Shown piece after piece: positions 54,904-63,799 of a DNA stretch of 64,000 nt (position 1 is the stretch's first letter; every line of letters starts with the position of its first letter). The position numbers and the translations under genes are program-made. The stretch comes from Microbacterium sp. CSI-V. GTDB taxonomy: Bacteria; Actinomycetota; Actinomycetes; Actinomycetales; Microbacteriaceae. The notes under the pieces were generated by a model. The model was not told where the DNA came from. It saw only the letters and a list, made by a program, of their open reading frames with translations, and did no database searches. The DNA lies in contig NZ_MTQM01000009.1 of assembly GCF_001984105.1 (NCBI RefSeq), positions 558,001 to 622,000 on the forward strand, written 5' to 3'.

Positions 54904-54915
54904 GTGACCGGTCAC
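54904..54915. promoter_or_regulatory. LacI-type operator before the repressor gene
   Basis: Perfect 12-bp palindrome GTGACCGGTCAC, 32 bp upstream of the repressor start. Shared core with 53736-53751 implies autoregulation. Confidence 0.7.
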
Positions 54916-55003
54916 ACGAGGATAACCGACGCGAACGCGGGGTCGCGGTCGCGGAGCCGACCCACGCCGGAGCCAGCGCGCCCGCTCGCTCGTTCGAGCC
55001 GAC

Positions 55004-56326
55004 TCAGGATGCCAGGAGGGCGCGGTAGAAGCCGATGCCCCGCAGCCACACCTCGACGCGGATCCGCTCGTCGGGGGCGTGCAGCGCGTCGCGCTCCGCG
55101 CGCGTGAGGTGGAACGGGGTGAACCGGTAGACGTGGTCGGTGAGCCCGGCGTAGAACCGGCTGTCGCTCGCGCCGAGCTGCAGATAGGGCAGGGGGATCA
55201 CGTCGTCGCCGAGGGTCTCCGCCACGGCCACTGCCAGGCGCCGCCACGCCGTCCCCTGCCACGGCGACACGGGAGACGGATCGCTGCCGTGCCGCAGCTC
55301 GATGTCGATGAGCGGATCGTCAATGGCGCGGCGCAGATGGATCGCGGCATCCGAGATCGTCTCGCCCGTGAGCAGTCGGACGTTCACCGTCGCGCGCGCC
55401 GTCGTCGCCAGGACGTTATCGCCCGCCGAGCCCTCGAGCCGCGTGACCACGGCGGTCGTGCGGACCAGAGCGTTCGTCTCGGGGCCGAGCAGGGCGAACG
55501 CCGCGGTCAGCACCGGTGCGGTCACCGCCGTGCGACGGAACACCGAGCGCACCGGTTCCGGCGCGTGGGCCGCGGCGCTGGCGAGCATCGCGCGCACCGG
55601 CGGGACGAGCCGGCGCGGGAACGGGCGCCGACGGACCCGGTCGATGGCGCGCGCCAGTCGGGCCGTGGCGGGGAACGACGGCGGCGTGGACGCGTGGCCG
55701 CCCGCCTCGCGCGCGATGAGCTCGAAGGTCGCACTGCCGCGCTCGGCGACGCCGATCATCGCGGTCGGCGCGCCGACGCCCGGCAGCGCCCCCTCCACCA
55801 CGGCTCCGCCTTCGTCGAGCACCAGCGCCGGCCGGACGCCGCGCTCGGCGAGCAGCGCCGCGATCGCCCGGGCGCCCTCGCCGAGGGTCTCCTCGTCGTG
55901 CCCGAACGCCAGCCAGACATCGGCGCGCGGCACCACCCCCTCGGTCAGGGCCTGCTCGACCGCCTCCAGGATCGCCACCAGGGCGCCCTTGTCGTCGATC
56001 GCGCCGCGGGCGTAGAGCGTGGCATCCGTCCCCTCCCCCTCGACGACGGCACCGAAGGGGTCGCGCGTCCAGGGCTGGCCGGCCGTATCGACGACGTCCT
56101 GGTGCGCCAGGAGCAGCAGCGGGTCCAGGCTCGACACGCCCCGCCACCGGTAGAGCAGCGCGTGGCCCGCCACGATCTCCCGCTCCAGGTGCGCGTGGAC
56201 GAGCGGATACAGACGCTCGAGCGCGGCGTGGAACTCGTCGAACCGCGCGGTGTCCGTGCGCGTCGGGTCGACGTACGACACGGTCGGGATGGCCAACAGC
56301 TCGCGGAAGCGCTCGACGGGCGTCAT
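55004..56326 (-). CDS. M20-family metallopeptidase (carboxypeptidase S-like)
   Basis: A 440-residue dizinc peptidase. Metal and catalytic residues: LLLLAHQDVVDTAG (His, catalytic Asp), YARGAIDDKGALV (bridging Asp), FGHDEETLGEGARAI (catalytic Glu pair), VLDEGGAVVEG, and a C-terminal His in YRFTPFHLTRAERDALHA. The set resembles carboxypeptidase S / PM20D1-type enzymes, which hydrolyse or form N-acyl amino acids and peptides. No signal peptide. ATG at 56326 follows TAGGCT (56333-56338, minus strand) by 6 nt, a leaderless start. Monocistronic. Confidence 0.92.
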   Translation of the reverse strand: MTPVERFRELLAIPTVSYVDPTRTDTARFDEFHAALERLYPLVHAHLEREIVAGHALLYRWRGVSSLDPLLLLAHQDVVDTAGQPWTRDPFGAVVEGEGTDATLYARGAIDDKGALVAILEAVEQALTEGVVPRADVWLAFGHDEETLGEGARAIAALLAERGVRPALVLDEGGAVVEGALPGVGAPTAMIGVAERGSATFELIAREAGGHASTPPSFPATARLARAIDRVRRRPFPRRLVPPVRAMLASAAAHAPEPVRSVFRRTAVTAPVLTAAFALLGPETNALVRTTAVVTRLEGSAGDNVLATTARATVNVRLLTGETISDAAIHLRRAIDDPLIDIELRHGSDPSPVSPWQGTAWRRLAVAVAETLGDDVIPLPYLQLGASDSRFYAGLTDHVYRFTPFHLTRAERDALHAPDERIRVEVWLRGIGFYRALLAS

Positions 56327-56406
56327 GACGCGAGCCTACGCGGACGGCATCCGTCACTCACGGTTCGCGTGGCGTCCGTCGTCGACCGGCACCCCTCGGG
56401 CGCCGA

Positions 56407-56412
56407 TACGGT
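56407..56412 (+). promoter_or_regulatory. -10 box of the Gfo/Idh oxidoreductase gene (leaderless)
   Basis: TACGGT ends 6 nt before the ATG at 56419; the intervening GGTCCC is not a ribosome binding site. Confidence 0.6.
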
Positions 56413-56418
56413 GGTCCC

Positions 56419-57402
56419 ATGACCGGACTGCACTGGGGCATCCTCGCAACGGGCGGCATCGCGCACGCCTTCACCTCCGACCTCCGCACCGCGGGTCTCG
56501 ACGTCGCCGCGGTCGGTTCCCGATCGATCGACAGCGCGCGGGCGTTCGCCGCGCAGTACGGCATCCCGCACGCCCACGGCTCGTACGAGGAACTCGTCGC
56601 CGACCCGAGCGTCGACATCGTCTACATCGCCACCCCGCACCCCGCCCACGTCGAGAACGCGCTGCTCGCCCTCGATCACGGCAAGCACGTCCTGGTCGAG
56701 AAGCCGTTCACGCTCAACGAGGCGGAGGCCGGCCGCATCCGCGATCGCGCCGCCGAGAAGGGCCTCCTCGCGATGGAGGCGATGTGGACGCGGTATCTGC
56801 CCCACATGGTCCGCATCCGCGAGATCCTCGCCGCCGGAACGCTGGGCGAGGTCCGCGTGGTCTCGGCCGACCACACCCAGAAGATCTCCACCGACCCGCA
56901 GCACCGACTCAACGCCCTCGAGCTCGGCGGCGGCGCCCTCCTCGACCTCGGCATCTACCCGGTCTCGTTCGCGGTGGACGTACTGGGCCTCCCCGAGCGC
57001 ATCACCGCCTTCGCCCGGATCTCGGATGCCGGCAGCGACGCCGAGGTCGCCACGGTGTTCGTGCATCTCGGCGGCGCCGTCTCGACCACGGTGTCGTCGT
57101 CGCGCGGCGCGGGCGCGAACGTGGCGCAGATCGTCGGCACCGAGGCCCGGATCGAGATCGACCGCGTCTGGTACACGCCCACGACGTTCCGCGTCGTCGG
57201 CCCCGACGGCACGGTCATCGAGGAGTTCGACGGCGGCGTCGACGGTCGCGGCATGCAGTTCCAGGCGCTGGCCGCCGAGCGTCTCGTCGCCGAGGGCGCG
57301 ACCTCGAGCGATGTCCAGCCGATCGACGAGACGGTCGCGATCATGGGTGTGCTCGACGAGGTCCGCCGACAGATCGGTGTGGTCTACCCCGGCGGACGCT
57401 GA
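56419..57402 (+). CDS. Gfo/Idh/MocA-family oxidoreductase
   Basis: A 327-residue NAD(P)-dependent sugar or polyol dehydrogenase. Rossmann start WGILATGGIAHAFTSDL, dinucleotide-binding block VDIVYIATPHPAHVENALLAL, catalytic Lys in GKHVLVEKPFTLNEAEA, and the C-terminal substrate domain with GGGALLDLGIYPVSF, where Asp and the Tyr after it replace the common D-x-G-x-H. This is typical of the dihydrodiol-dehydrogenase-like branch. The substrate is unknown. A leaderless start is indicated by the -10 at 56407. Confidence 0.93.
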   Translation: MTGLHWGILATGGIAHAFTSDLRTAGLDVAAVGSRSIDSARAFAAQYGIPHAHGSYEELVADPSVDIVYIATPHPAHVENALLALDHGKHVLVEKPFTLNEAEAGRIRDRAAEKGLLAMEAMWTRYLPHMVRIREILAAGTLGEVRVVSADHTQKISTDPQHRLNALELGGGALLDLGIYPVSFAVDVLGLPERITAFARISDAGSDAEVATVFVHLGGAVSTTVSSSRGAGANVAQIVGTEARIEIDRVWYTPTTFRVVGPDGTVIEEFDGGVDGRGMQFQALAAERLVAEGATSSDVQPIDETVAIMGVLDEVRRQIGVVYPGGR

Positions 57403-57444
57403 GCGGGCTACCCGTCGCCCCGCCTCGCGGGAGAGACTGGACGC

Positions 57445-58308
57445 ATGCCGGATCCTCAGAACGCCCGTGTCGCCGTCTACCTCGATTTCGACAACATCGT
57501 CATGTCCTGGTACGACCGCGTCCACGGACGCAACGCGTACTCGCGCGATCGGCAGAAGATCGCCGAGAACCCGATCGAGCCCGAGATCGCCGAGCGACTG
57601 ACGAAGGCGACGATCGACGTCGGAGCGATCATCGATTACGCCGCCTCCTTCGGCACGCTCGTGCTGACCCGCGCGTACGCCGACTGGTCGGCCCCGGTGA
57701 ACGCCGAATACCGCTCGCAGCTGGTCGCCCGCGCGGTCGACCTCGTGCAGTTGTTTCCCGCAGCGGCATACGCCAAGAACGGCGCCGACATCCGGCTCGC
57801 GGTGGATGCCGTCGAAGACATGTTCCGCCTCCCCGACCTGTCGCACGTGGTCATCGTCGCCGGCGACAGCGACTACGTCCCCCTCGCGCAGCGATGCAAG
57901 CGGCTCGGGCGGTACGTCGTCGGCGTGGGGGTCGCGGGCTCGACGGCGAAGTCGCTCGCCTCCGCGTGCGACCGGTTCGACAACTACGACGGGCTGCCCG
58001 GCATCCCGAAGCTGGCCGACACCAAGAAGGATGCCGCCCCCTCGCGGCCCCGCGCCCGCAAGCGGTCGCAGGACCCGGCGGTCAACCTGCTCGAGCGCGC
58101 GATGCAGCTCGAGGGCGAACGCGCGGACGGCGAGTGGCTGCACGCCTCGGCGGTCAAGGACCTCATGAAGCGCCTCGACCCGTCGTTCAGCGAGAAGGCC
58201 CTGGGGTTCCGCAGCTTCTCGGACTTCCTGAAGGCTCAGACCGACCAGGTCGAAGTCGACGAGGATTCCAACATCGTGCAGGTGCGCGCGGTCACCCGCG
58301 CGGCCTGA
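57445..58308 (+). CDS. NYN-domain (PIN-like) ribonuclease with C-terminal LOTUS/OST-HTH domain
   Basis: A 287-residue protein. N-terminal NYN/LabA-like domain: VAVYLDFDNIVMSWYDRV (first acidic cluster), LVLTRAYADWS, YAKNGADIRLAVDAVEDMF (Asp), and VVIVAGDSDYVPLAQRCKRLGRYVVGVG (acidic pair). A basic linker around residues 195-215 follows. The C-terminal ~75 residues (DGEWLHASAVKDLMKRL, then EKALGFRSFSDFLKAQ) form a winged helix like LOTUS/OST-HTH domains, which bind RNA or partner proteins. All catalytic acids are present, so an endoribonuclease is likely; target unknown. ATG at 57445 with weak -10 GAGACT 6 nt upstream. Confidence 0.88.
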   Translation: MPDPQNARVAVYLDFDNIVMSWYDRVHGRNAYSRDRQKIAENPIEPEIAERLTKATIDVGAIIDYAASFGTLVLTRAYADWSAPVNAEYRSQLVARAVDLVQLFPAAAYAKNGADIRLAVDAVEDMFRLPDLSHVVIVAGDSDYVPLAQRCKRLGRYVVGVGVAGSTAKSLASACDRFDNYDGLPGIPKLADTKKDAAPSRPRARKRSQDPAVNLLERAMQLEGERADGEWLHASAVKDLMKRLDPSFSEKALGFRSFSDFLKAQTDQVEVDEDSNIVQVRAVTRAA

Positions 58309-58419
58309 CGGCGCGCGCGGGACTTCACTGACCCCCGGGCACGAGGTGCCGCGGTCGCCGGCGCGGCCCGGGGTCGCGTGTGGCGGAACCGCGCGGCGAG
58401 TCCCCAGCCGTGGCGACGG

Positions 58420-59046
58420 TCAGCGGCGCTCCGCCCCCGGTGCCACGTGCGCGAGGACGCTCGCCCACACCGCCGACAGGGTGATGTGGCCGTTGATGGT
58501 GTCGAGCTCGTCGGCGTCGATCACCTCGACCCGCGCCGACGGGATGCGCCGCGAGTACCACTCGGCGTCGTGCACGCCCGCCGGACCGTCCCCGCCGACC
58601 ACCACGAGCGTGTCGGCGACGACGTCGTCGAGCAGAGGCGTGTGCAGGTCACGGCTCAGAGGATTGGTCGGGCTCTCCACGCCGACGATCGCGAGCCGGT
58701 CGACGACGGCACCCATCACCGCGGCGAGGTGCAGCGCGATCGGACCGGCCGACCGTTCGCCGACGAGCCCGACCGCCGTCCCGGGGATCTCGCGCTCGAG
58801 CAGCCCCCGCAGGGCGTCGAGCGTGAGCCCGGCCGGCGTCTGACCGCCGAACGCGGGCGGATCCTCCAGTTCGGGGGCGTCCAGACCCACGGCGACGATC
58901 CGCACGTCGAAACCCGACGTCACGCGCACATCGGGGTCGATGGTCGACACGTCACCGGTGCGCAGCACCACGACCGCCCGGGGTGCTCCGGGGGTTCCGA
59001 AGCTGCGGTACTCGAGCTCTCCGTCCAACCACGGCACACGGCTCAT
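58420..59046 (-). CDS. Alpha/beta-hydrolase-like protein
   Basis: A 208-residue protein with features of a small alpha/beta-hydrolase fold: RAVVVLRTGDVS strand, GTAVGLVGERSAGPIALHLAA in place of a nucleophile elbow (G-E-R-S-A-G), an acidic segment after ADTLVVVGGDGPAG, and a terminal His in LDTINGHITLSAVWASV. The elbow G-x-R-S-A-G does not match the usual G-x-S-x-G exactly, with Ser one position later, so activity is uncertain. It starts 4 nt after the DNA ligase stop, so the genes are co-transcribed. Confidence 0.75.
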   Translation of the reverse strand: MSRVPWLDGELEYRSFGTPGAPRAVVVLRTGDVSTIDPDVRVTSGFDVRIVAVGLDAPELEDPPAFGGQTPAGLTLDALRGLLEREIPGTAVGLVGERSAGPIALHLAAVMGAVVDRLAIVGVESPTNPLSRDLHTPLLDDVVADTLVVVGGDGPAGVHDAEWYSRRIPSARVEVIDADELDTINGHITLSAVWASVLAHVAPGAERR

Positions 59047-59050
59047 CGGG

Positions 59051-60655
59051 TCATCCTTCCGCGGGTTCGCCGTCGGTCTCGGCTCCGAGTCCGGACGGGG
59101 TGTCTTCCGGGTCTGACGCGGGCGAGCCGGTCGCGCCCGGAAGGAGCGAACGGAGCGTATCGATCGTGTCGGCCTCCGCCACCGGCTTGTCGGGGCGGTA
59201 GCCCTTCACGCGGGCGAAGCGCAGGGCGACCCCGCCGGGATATCGAGTCGACCGCTGCACGCCGTCGATCGCGATCTCGACCACCGTGTCGGGAGTCACC
59301 CGGATGCCACCGGGCACCACACCGATCTCGCGCTCGGCGAAATGCGCGGTCTGCCAGCCCAGCAGTTCGTCGGTGAGCCCCTTGAAGGTCTTGCCGACCA
59401 TCACGAAGCCGCCGGGCTCGCCGAACACCCCGCGGGGGTCGAGCGCTCCGAGGTGCAGGTTCGAGAGCCAGCCCGAGCGGCGCCCCGACCCCCGCTCGAC
59501 GCCGAGCACGACGAGGTCGAAGGTGTGCACGGGCTTGACCTTCAGCCAGCTCTTGCCGCGGCGCCCCGCCGTATACGGCGCGTCGACGCCCTTGACCATG
59601 ACGCCCTCGTGACCCTCCCGCAGCGCCGCCCGGGAGAAGGCGTCGGCGGCATCCGGATCCTCGGTGACGATCGAGGGGATCCGCAGGTCGGGGGCGATCC
59701 GTTCGAGCTCGGCGCGTCGCTCCGACAGCGGCTCGTCGATCAGATCGCGCCCGTCGAGGTGGAGGAGGTCGAAGAACCACGGCCGGAGCGCGATCTCGCG
59801 GGCGGTCTCTGCCCCGAATCTCGCCATCGTGTCTTGGAACGGCCGCGGCGCGCCGTCGTCGTCGAGCGACAGCGTCTCGCCGTCGAGGATGACGTCGGTC
59901 ACGGGGAGAGCCCGCACGACCTCGACGATCTCGGGCACCCGGTGCGTGACGTCGGCCAGGGTCCGCGTGAACACGCGCACGTCGGCCCCGTGACGATGCA
60001 CCTGCACCCGCGCCCCGTCGAGCTTGTACTCGACCGAGGCGGGACCGGTGACCGCCAGCGCCTCCTGCACCGACGTCGCCGTGGAGGCGAGCATCGGCTG
60101 AACGCCGCGACCCACGACGAGTCCCACGGATGCCAGCTCCTCCGCCGATCCGGTGAGCGCCATCTCCGCCGTCGCGCCGAGGTCGCCCGACAGCATCGCC
60201 GCGCGGCGGACGACCGCGCCGTCGCGGTCGGACGCCCGGGCCACCGCGTCGAGGAGCACGCCCTCGAGCGCGCCCGTCCGCAGTTCGCCGGTCATGACGC
60301 GCACCAGGAGATCCCACTCGTCGGGGGTCGCCCGGCGCGACAGGTCGTCGAGGACCGCGATGCGCGCCGCCGCGGAACCGCTGCCGGAGATCGCGGCCAG
60401 CCGCGAGAACGCCGCGTCGACGTCGGCGACGGTGAGCTCGGAGGTCTCCGCGTGGTCGCCATCGCGCGCGACCAGCGTCCGCCAGCCGATGCCGAGACGG
60501 CCCTGTCGTGGTGCCGCGGTCAGCAATCCGATCGCGGGCAGGATCTCGTCGGGCGCCAGCCCGCGGAGCAGGTCGGCGAGGGCGTCGACCTTGACGAGCC
60601 GCGAGCGGGTGGCGGCCACGGTCGCCAGCGCGGTCTGCAGTTCACCGAGGAGCAT
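59051..60655 (-). CDS. ATP-dependent DNA ligase (LigB type)
   Basis: A 534-residue ligase. An N-terminal DNA-binding domain (residues 1-190) precedes the adenylation domain with nucleotide-binding Lys211 in VEYKLDGARVQVHRHG. Motif III region FFDLLHLDGRDL, motif IV HEGVMVKGVDAPY, motif V GKSWLKVKPVHTFDLVV, and a C-terminal OB domain (VVEIAIDGVQRSTRYPGGVALRFARV). It resembles mycobacterial LigB; no polymerase or nuclease domain as in LigD is present. ATG at 60655 follows CAGGAT by 6 nt. Divergent from recQ, an apparent pairing of repair genes. Confidence 0.95.
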   Translation of the reverse strand: MLLGELQTALATVAATRSRLVKVDALADLLRGLAPDEILPAIGLLTAAPRQGRLGIGWRTLVARDGDHAETSELTVADVDAAFSRLAAISGSGSAAARIAVLDDLSRRATPDEWDLLVRVMTGELRTGALEGVLLDAVARASDRDGAVVRRAAMLSGDLGATAEMALTGSAEELASVGLVVGRGVQPMLASTATSVQEALAVTGPASVEYKLDGARVQVHRHGADVRVFTRTLADVTHRVPEIVEVVRALPVTDVILDGETLSLDDDGAPRPFQDTMARFGAETAREIALRPWFFDLLHLDGRDLIDEPLSERRAELERIAPDLRIPSIVTEDPDAADAFSRAALREGHEGVMVKGVDAPYTAGRRGKSWLKVKPVHTFDLVVLGVERGSGRRSGWLSNLHLGALDPRGVFGEPGGFVMVGKTFKGLTDELLGWQTAHFAEREIGVVPGGIRVTPDTVVEIAIDGVQRSTRYPGGVALRFARVKGYRPDKPVAEADTIDTLRSLLPGATGSPASDPEDTPSGLGAETDGEPAEG

Positions 60656-60836
60656 GGGGGCATCCTGGCATCCCCCTCCGACATTCCCGGTCGGCTTGCG
60701 CGCGACGCGTCCGGCTGCCACCGAGGCGATCACGGCGACCCCTCCCCGCGGATCACACCCCGCGTCGCTCCGCAACCCCCACGAAGGCGACGGAGCCGTG
60801 GCGTGTGCTGGTCTCCTCCCCCAGGAACGAGGTCCC

Positions 60837-62480
60837 GTGAACGCTCCCGCCACCGCCGAACAGTCCGCCCGCACAGCCCGCGAGGCCTTCGGGTGGGACG
60901 CGCTGCTGCCGGGACAGGCCGAGGCGATCGACGCCGTCGTCGGCGGTCGCGACACCCTCGTCGTCTTCCCCACCGGCGCGGGGAAATCCGCGGTCTACCA
61001 GATCGCGGGATGCGAACTCGGCGGGGTCACGGTCGTCATCTCGCCGTTGCTCGCCCTCCAACGCGACCAGATCGCGTCGATCGACGCGGCACCCGACGCC
61101 CCCGCCGCCGTCGCGCTGAACTCGCGCACGGGAGCGCGCGGACGGGGAGCGGCCTGGGCCGCGATCGAGAGCGGCAAGCCGGTGTACGCGTTCCTCGCCC
61201 CGGAGCAGCTCGCCAACCCCGACGTCTTCGACCGTCTGAAACGCGCCGACGTGCGCCTGGTCGTCGTCGACGAAGCGCATTGCGTGTCGGCCTGGGGGTT
61301 CGACTTCCGCCCCGAGTACGCCCGTATCGGAGACGCCGTCGAGGCCCTCGGCCACCCTCCCGTCCTGGCGCTGACGGCGACGGCATCCGGTCCGGTCCGT
61401 GACGACATCGTCGCGAGCCTGGGCATGCGCGAGCCGCATCTCGAAGTGCGCGGCATGGACCGTCCGGAGATTCACCTGTCGGTTCGCCGGCACGAGCACG
61501 ACGCCGACAAGCGTCGTGCGGTCCTCGACGAGGTCATGGATGCCGAAGGCCCCACGCTCCTCTACGTCGCGACCCGCAAGGAGACCGACGCGTACGCCGA
61601 CGAACTCGTTTCCCGCGGGCGGCGCGCCGCGCCGTACCACGGAGGGATGGCGCAGAAGCGGCGCGACGAGGTGCACGCGGCGTGGAGCGCGGGCGAGCTG
61701 GACGTCGTCGTGGCGACCTCCGCGTTCGGGATGGGCGTCGACAAGGCCGACGTCCGGTGCGTCGTGCACGCCGATGTCACCGAGTCGCTCGACTCCTACG
61801 CCCAGGAGATCGGTCGCGCCGCTCGGGACGGACAGCCGGCGCGCGCCGTGCTGCACTACCGCGCCGAAGACTTCTCGCTGCGGTCGTTCTTCGCGGGGGG
61901 ACACAGCCGCCGCTCCGACATCGCCGGGGTGTGGGACGTGCTCCGTCGAAGCGAGATCCCCCTGCGGGCGAAGGACGTCGCCGAGCAGAGCGGTCGCTCG
62001 ACCCGTGCGATCGGCCGCGTCCTCACGCAGCTCGTCGCGAGCGGACTGGCGGAGTCCGGTCCCGACGGGATCTCCCCGACCTCCACCGCCTCCGCGGGGG
62101 ACGCCGTGGCCGCCGTGCGGGAACGCGACGCGTCCGAGGAACGCATCCGCGCCTCGCGCATCGAGATCATGCGCGGGTACGCGGAGACCGTCCGCTGCCG
62201 CCGGCGTGCCCTGCTGGAGTACTTCGGCGTCGAGGCGGCCGAGCACTGCCGCACATGCGATCGGTGCGACGTCGTCGACGCCGCGCCCGTCCCGGCCGCG
62301 GACGCCGAGCCGGACGAGCTCCGGGTCGACTCCACCGTCGACCACCACGAGTGGGGATCGGGCACGGTGATGGCTGTCGAGGCCGACCGACTCACGGTGT
62401 TCTTCCCCGACCACGGCTACAAGGTGCTCGCCCGCGCCGCCTTCGACCGCGGCATCCTGGAGCTCGGCGACGCCGCGTAG
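60837..62480 (+). CDS. RecQ-family ATP-dependent DNA helicase
   Basis: A 547-residue 3'-5' helicase. Walker A VFPTGAGKSAVYQ (GAGK at 47-50), DEAH in VVVDEAHCVSAWGFDFRPEY (145-148, with the RecQ aromatic loop), motif V ATSAFGMGVDKADVR, motif VI YAQEIGRAARDG. A RecQ zinc-binding region follows: CRRRALLEYFGVEAAEHCRTCDRCD supplies four Cys. No HRDC domain is seen; the C-terminus instead carries a short SH3-like stretch (VDHHEWGSGTVMAVEADRLTVFF). GTG at 60837 follows GAACGAGG. Confidence 0.94.
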   Translation: MNAPATAEQSARTAREAFGWDALLPGQAEAIDAVVGGRDTLVVFPTGAGKSAVYQIAGCELGGVTVVISPLLALQRDQIASIDAAPDAPAAVALNSRTGARGRGAAWAAIESGKPVYAFLAPEQLANPDVFDRLKRADVRLVVVDEAHCVSAWGFDFRPEYARIGDAVEALGHPPVLALTATASGPVRDDIVASLGMREPHLEVRGMDRPEIHLSVRRHEHDADKRRAVLDEVMDAEGPTLLYVATRKETDAYADELVSRGRRAAPYHGGMAQKRRDEVHAAWSAGELDVVVATSAFGMGVDKADVRCVVHADVTESLDSYAQEIGRAARDGQPARAVLHYRAEDFSLRSFFAGGHSRRSDIAGVWDVLRRSEIPLRAKDVAEQSGRSTRAIGRVLTQLVASGLAESGPDGISPTSTASAGDAVAAVRERDASEERIRASRIEIMRGYAETVRCRRRALLEYFGVEAAEHCRTCDRCDVVDAAPVPAADAEPDELRVDSTVDHHEWGSGTVMAVEADRLTVFFPDHGYKVLARAAFDRGILELGDAA

Positions 62481-62504
62481 CGGGTCGCCGCTCGGTCAGC
62501 GACC

Positions 62505-62572
62505 GTTTGGGGCGCATTTCGCGCTTTGGGGCGCGGTATACCCCGCCCCAAAGCGCGGATCACGCCCCAAAC
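62505..62572. repeat. Large two-step palindrome, family B, between recQ and a DoxX-like gene
   Basis: Outer arms GTTTGGGGCG (62505-62514) and CGCCCCAAAC (62563-62572), a 5/5 internal bulge (CATTT / GATCA), inner arms of 14 bp (62520-62533 and 62544-62557) around a 10-nt tip. All paired positions match perfectly. The unit TTTGGGGCG occurs twice per arm. It lies between convergent genes. Confidence 0.95.
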
Positions 62573-62587
62573 CCGCGACGCCCGGGG

Positions 62588-62992
62588 TCACTCGCGCGTC
62601 GACCACCACGCCCAGGCGATGAGCGGCACCTGCAGGAACAGTCGTACTAATCGCGCCCGGTCGGTGCTCAGGCCCGGCGCCGAACGACCGGTGCGCCACT
62701 GGTGCACGTTGCCGGGGAACACGGCGACGAAGAACGCCGCGACCGCGGCACCGATGCGCCGACGTTCCCGGGGCAGGGCGACCAGTCCGACGCCGAGCAG
62801 CACCTCGGCCGCCCCGGATGCCACCACGATCGCGTCCTTGTCGGTGTGCAGCACCCGCGTCGCCCAGTCCGGGACGACGATGCGGTATCCGCGACGCCCC
62901 CAGGTCACGTGGCTGACTCCCGCGGCGATGAGCAGGGCGGCCAGCGCACCGCGCGCGACGGAACGGACGGGGACACCTCGACGTCGTGGCAT
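62588..62992 (-). CDS. DoxX-like membrane protein
   Basis: A 134-residue protein with four predicted helices: AALLIAAGVSHVTW, DAIVVASGAAEVLLGVGLVAL, RIGAAVAAFFVAVFPGNVHQW, and LVRLFLQVPLIAWAWW. The last two match the small membrane proteins annotated as DoxX-like (segments G-x-x-H and FPGNVHQW). Function unknown. ATG at 62992; no conserved neighbour on the same strand within 40 bp except the following oxidoreductase unit upstream. Confidence 0.85.
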   Translation of the reverse strand: MPRRRGVPVRSVARGALAALLIAAGVSHVTWGRRGYRIVVPDWATRVLHTDKDAIVVASGAAEVLLGVGLVALPRERRRIGAAVAAFFVAVFPGNVHQWRTGRSAPGLSTDRARLVRLFLQVPLIAWAWWSTRE

Positions 62993-63031
62993 CCGGTCAG
63001 TCTGCCAGCCGCCGGGAACGACGGGGCCGCG

Positions 63032-63799
63032 TCAGAGCTGCGTCGGCCCCGTGCGCCGCACGAAGTCGATGTAGGCCTCCACGGTGTCGTCGGGGACGAT
63101 GGCCCGCAGCACCACCTCGTCGACCGCGGCGGTGTACGCCTCGAGCGCCCCCGCGAGCTCGGTGACATCGCGGATCGTCGTGTCGGCGGCATCCACGCCC
63201 ATCCGCGCGAAGTTCGCGGCGTAGTTCGGGAACGACGCGTACCGCGCGGTCTCGGCGTCGAGCCTGGCTCGGGCGGCGTCGACGATCGCCGTGCGCACGT
63301 ACACCGCGACGTAGGCTCCGGGCCCGAGCGACTCGGCCTGGGCTGCGGCCTCGGTGGGAGGCACCCAGTTCAACAGCACGCCCTCGGCCTCGTCGGCACC
63401 GAGACGGCGCATCTTCGGCCCGAGTGCGCCGACGAGAACCCGCGGGATCCCCGCCCCGTGCAGCACCCCGATCGCCTCGCGCACGCGGGCGAGGGCACCC
63501 TGCTTCGCCATGCCCGAGCCGATGCCGAGGGTGAGCCGGTCCAGCGGGAGGGCGAGGGATGCCACCTCTTCGGCGATCTCGGTGGCGGGTCGACGATCCA
63601 CGGGCACGACGCCCGTGGCCAGGCGGAGCGTCGACGTGACGCGGGCGGCCGCGGCGAGCGCCGCGAGTGCATCGCCGTCGGGGGTGTCGTTGATCCAGAG
63701 GGTGTGGAACCCCGCGGCCTCGACGGCGGGCGCGATCCCGGCGACGGCGTCGGGCCCGAGCGAGCCGGCGAGACCGATCGAGACGACTCCGCGGCTCAC
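63032..63799 (-). CDS. Luciferase-like (LLM) F420/flavin-dependent oxidoreductase
   Basis: A 255-residue LLM-class TIM-barrel enzyme, at the short end for the family. Segments: VVSIGLAGSLGPDAVAGIAPAVEAAGFHTLWIND, STLRLATGVVPVDRRPATEI, RLTLGIGSGMAKQGALARVREAIGVL, and the C-terminal ADEAEGVLLNWVPPTEAAAQAES. Cofactor F420 is likely for an actinobacterium, FMN possible. GTG at 63799 overlaps the preceding gene's stop by 4 bp (GTGA), so it is coupled to another LLM gene. Confidence 0.88.
   Translation of the reverse strand: MSRGVVSIGLAGSLGPDAVAGIAPAVEAAGFHTLWINDTPDGDALAALAAAARVTSTLRLATGVVPVDRRPATEIAEEVASLALPLDRLTLGIGSGMAKQGALARVREAIGVLHGAGIPRVLVGALGPKMRRLGADEAEGVLLNWVPPTEAAAQAESLGPGAYVAVYVRTAIVDAARARLDAETARYASFPNYAANFARMGVDAADTTIRDVTELAGALEAYTAAVDEVVLRAIVPDDTVEAYIDFVRRTGPTQL

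Noticed and set aside
58338..58350. GGCAC-GAG-GTGCC hairpin between the NYN and hydrolase genes
   Set aside because: A 5-bp stem in very GC-rich DNA is expected by chance.
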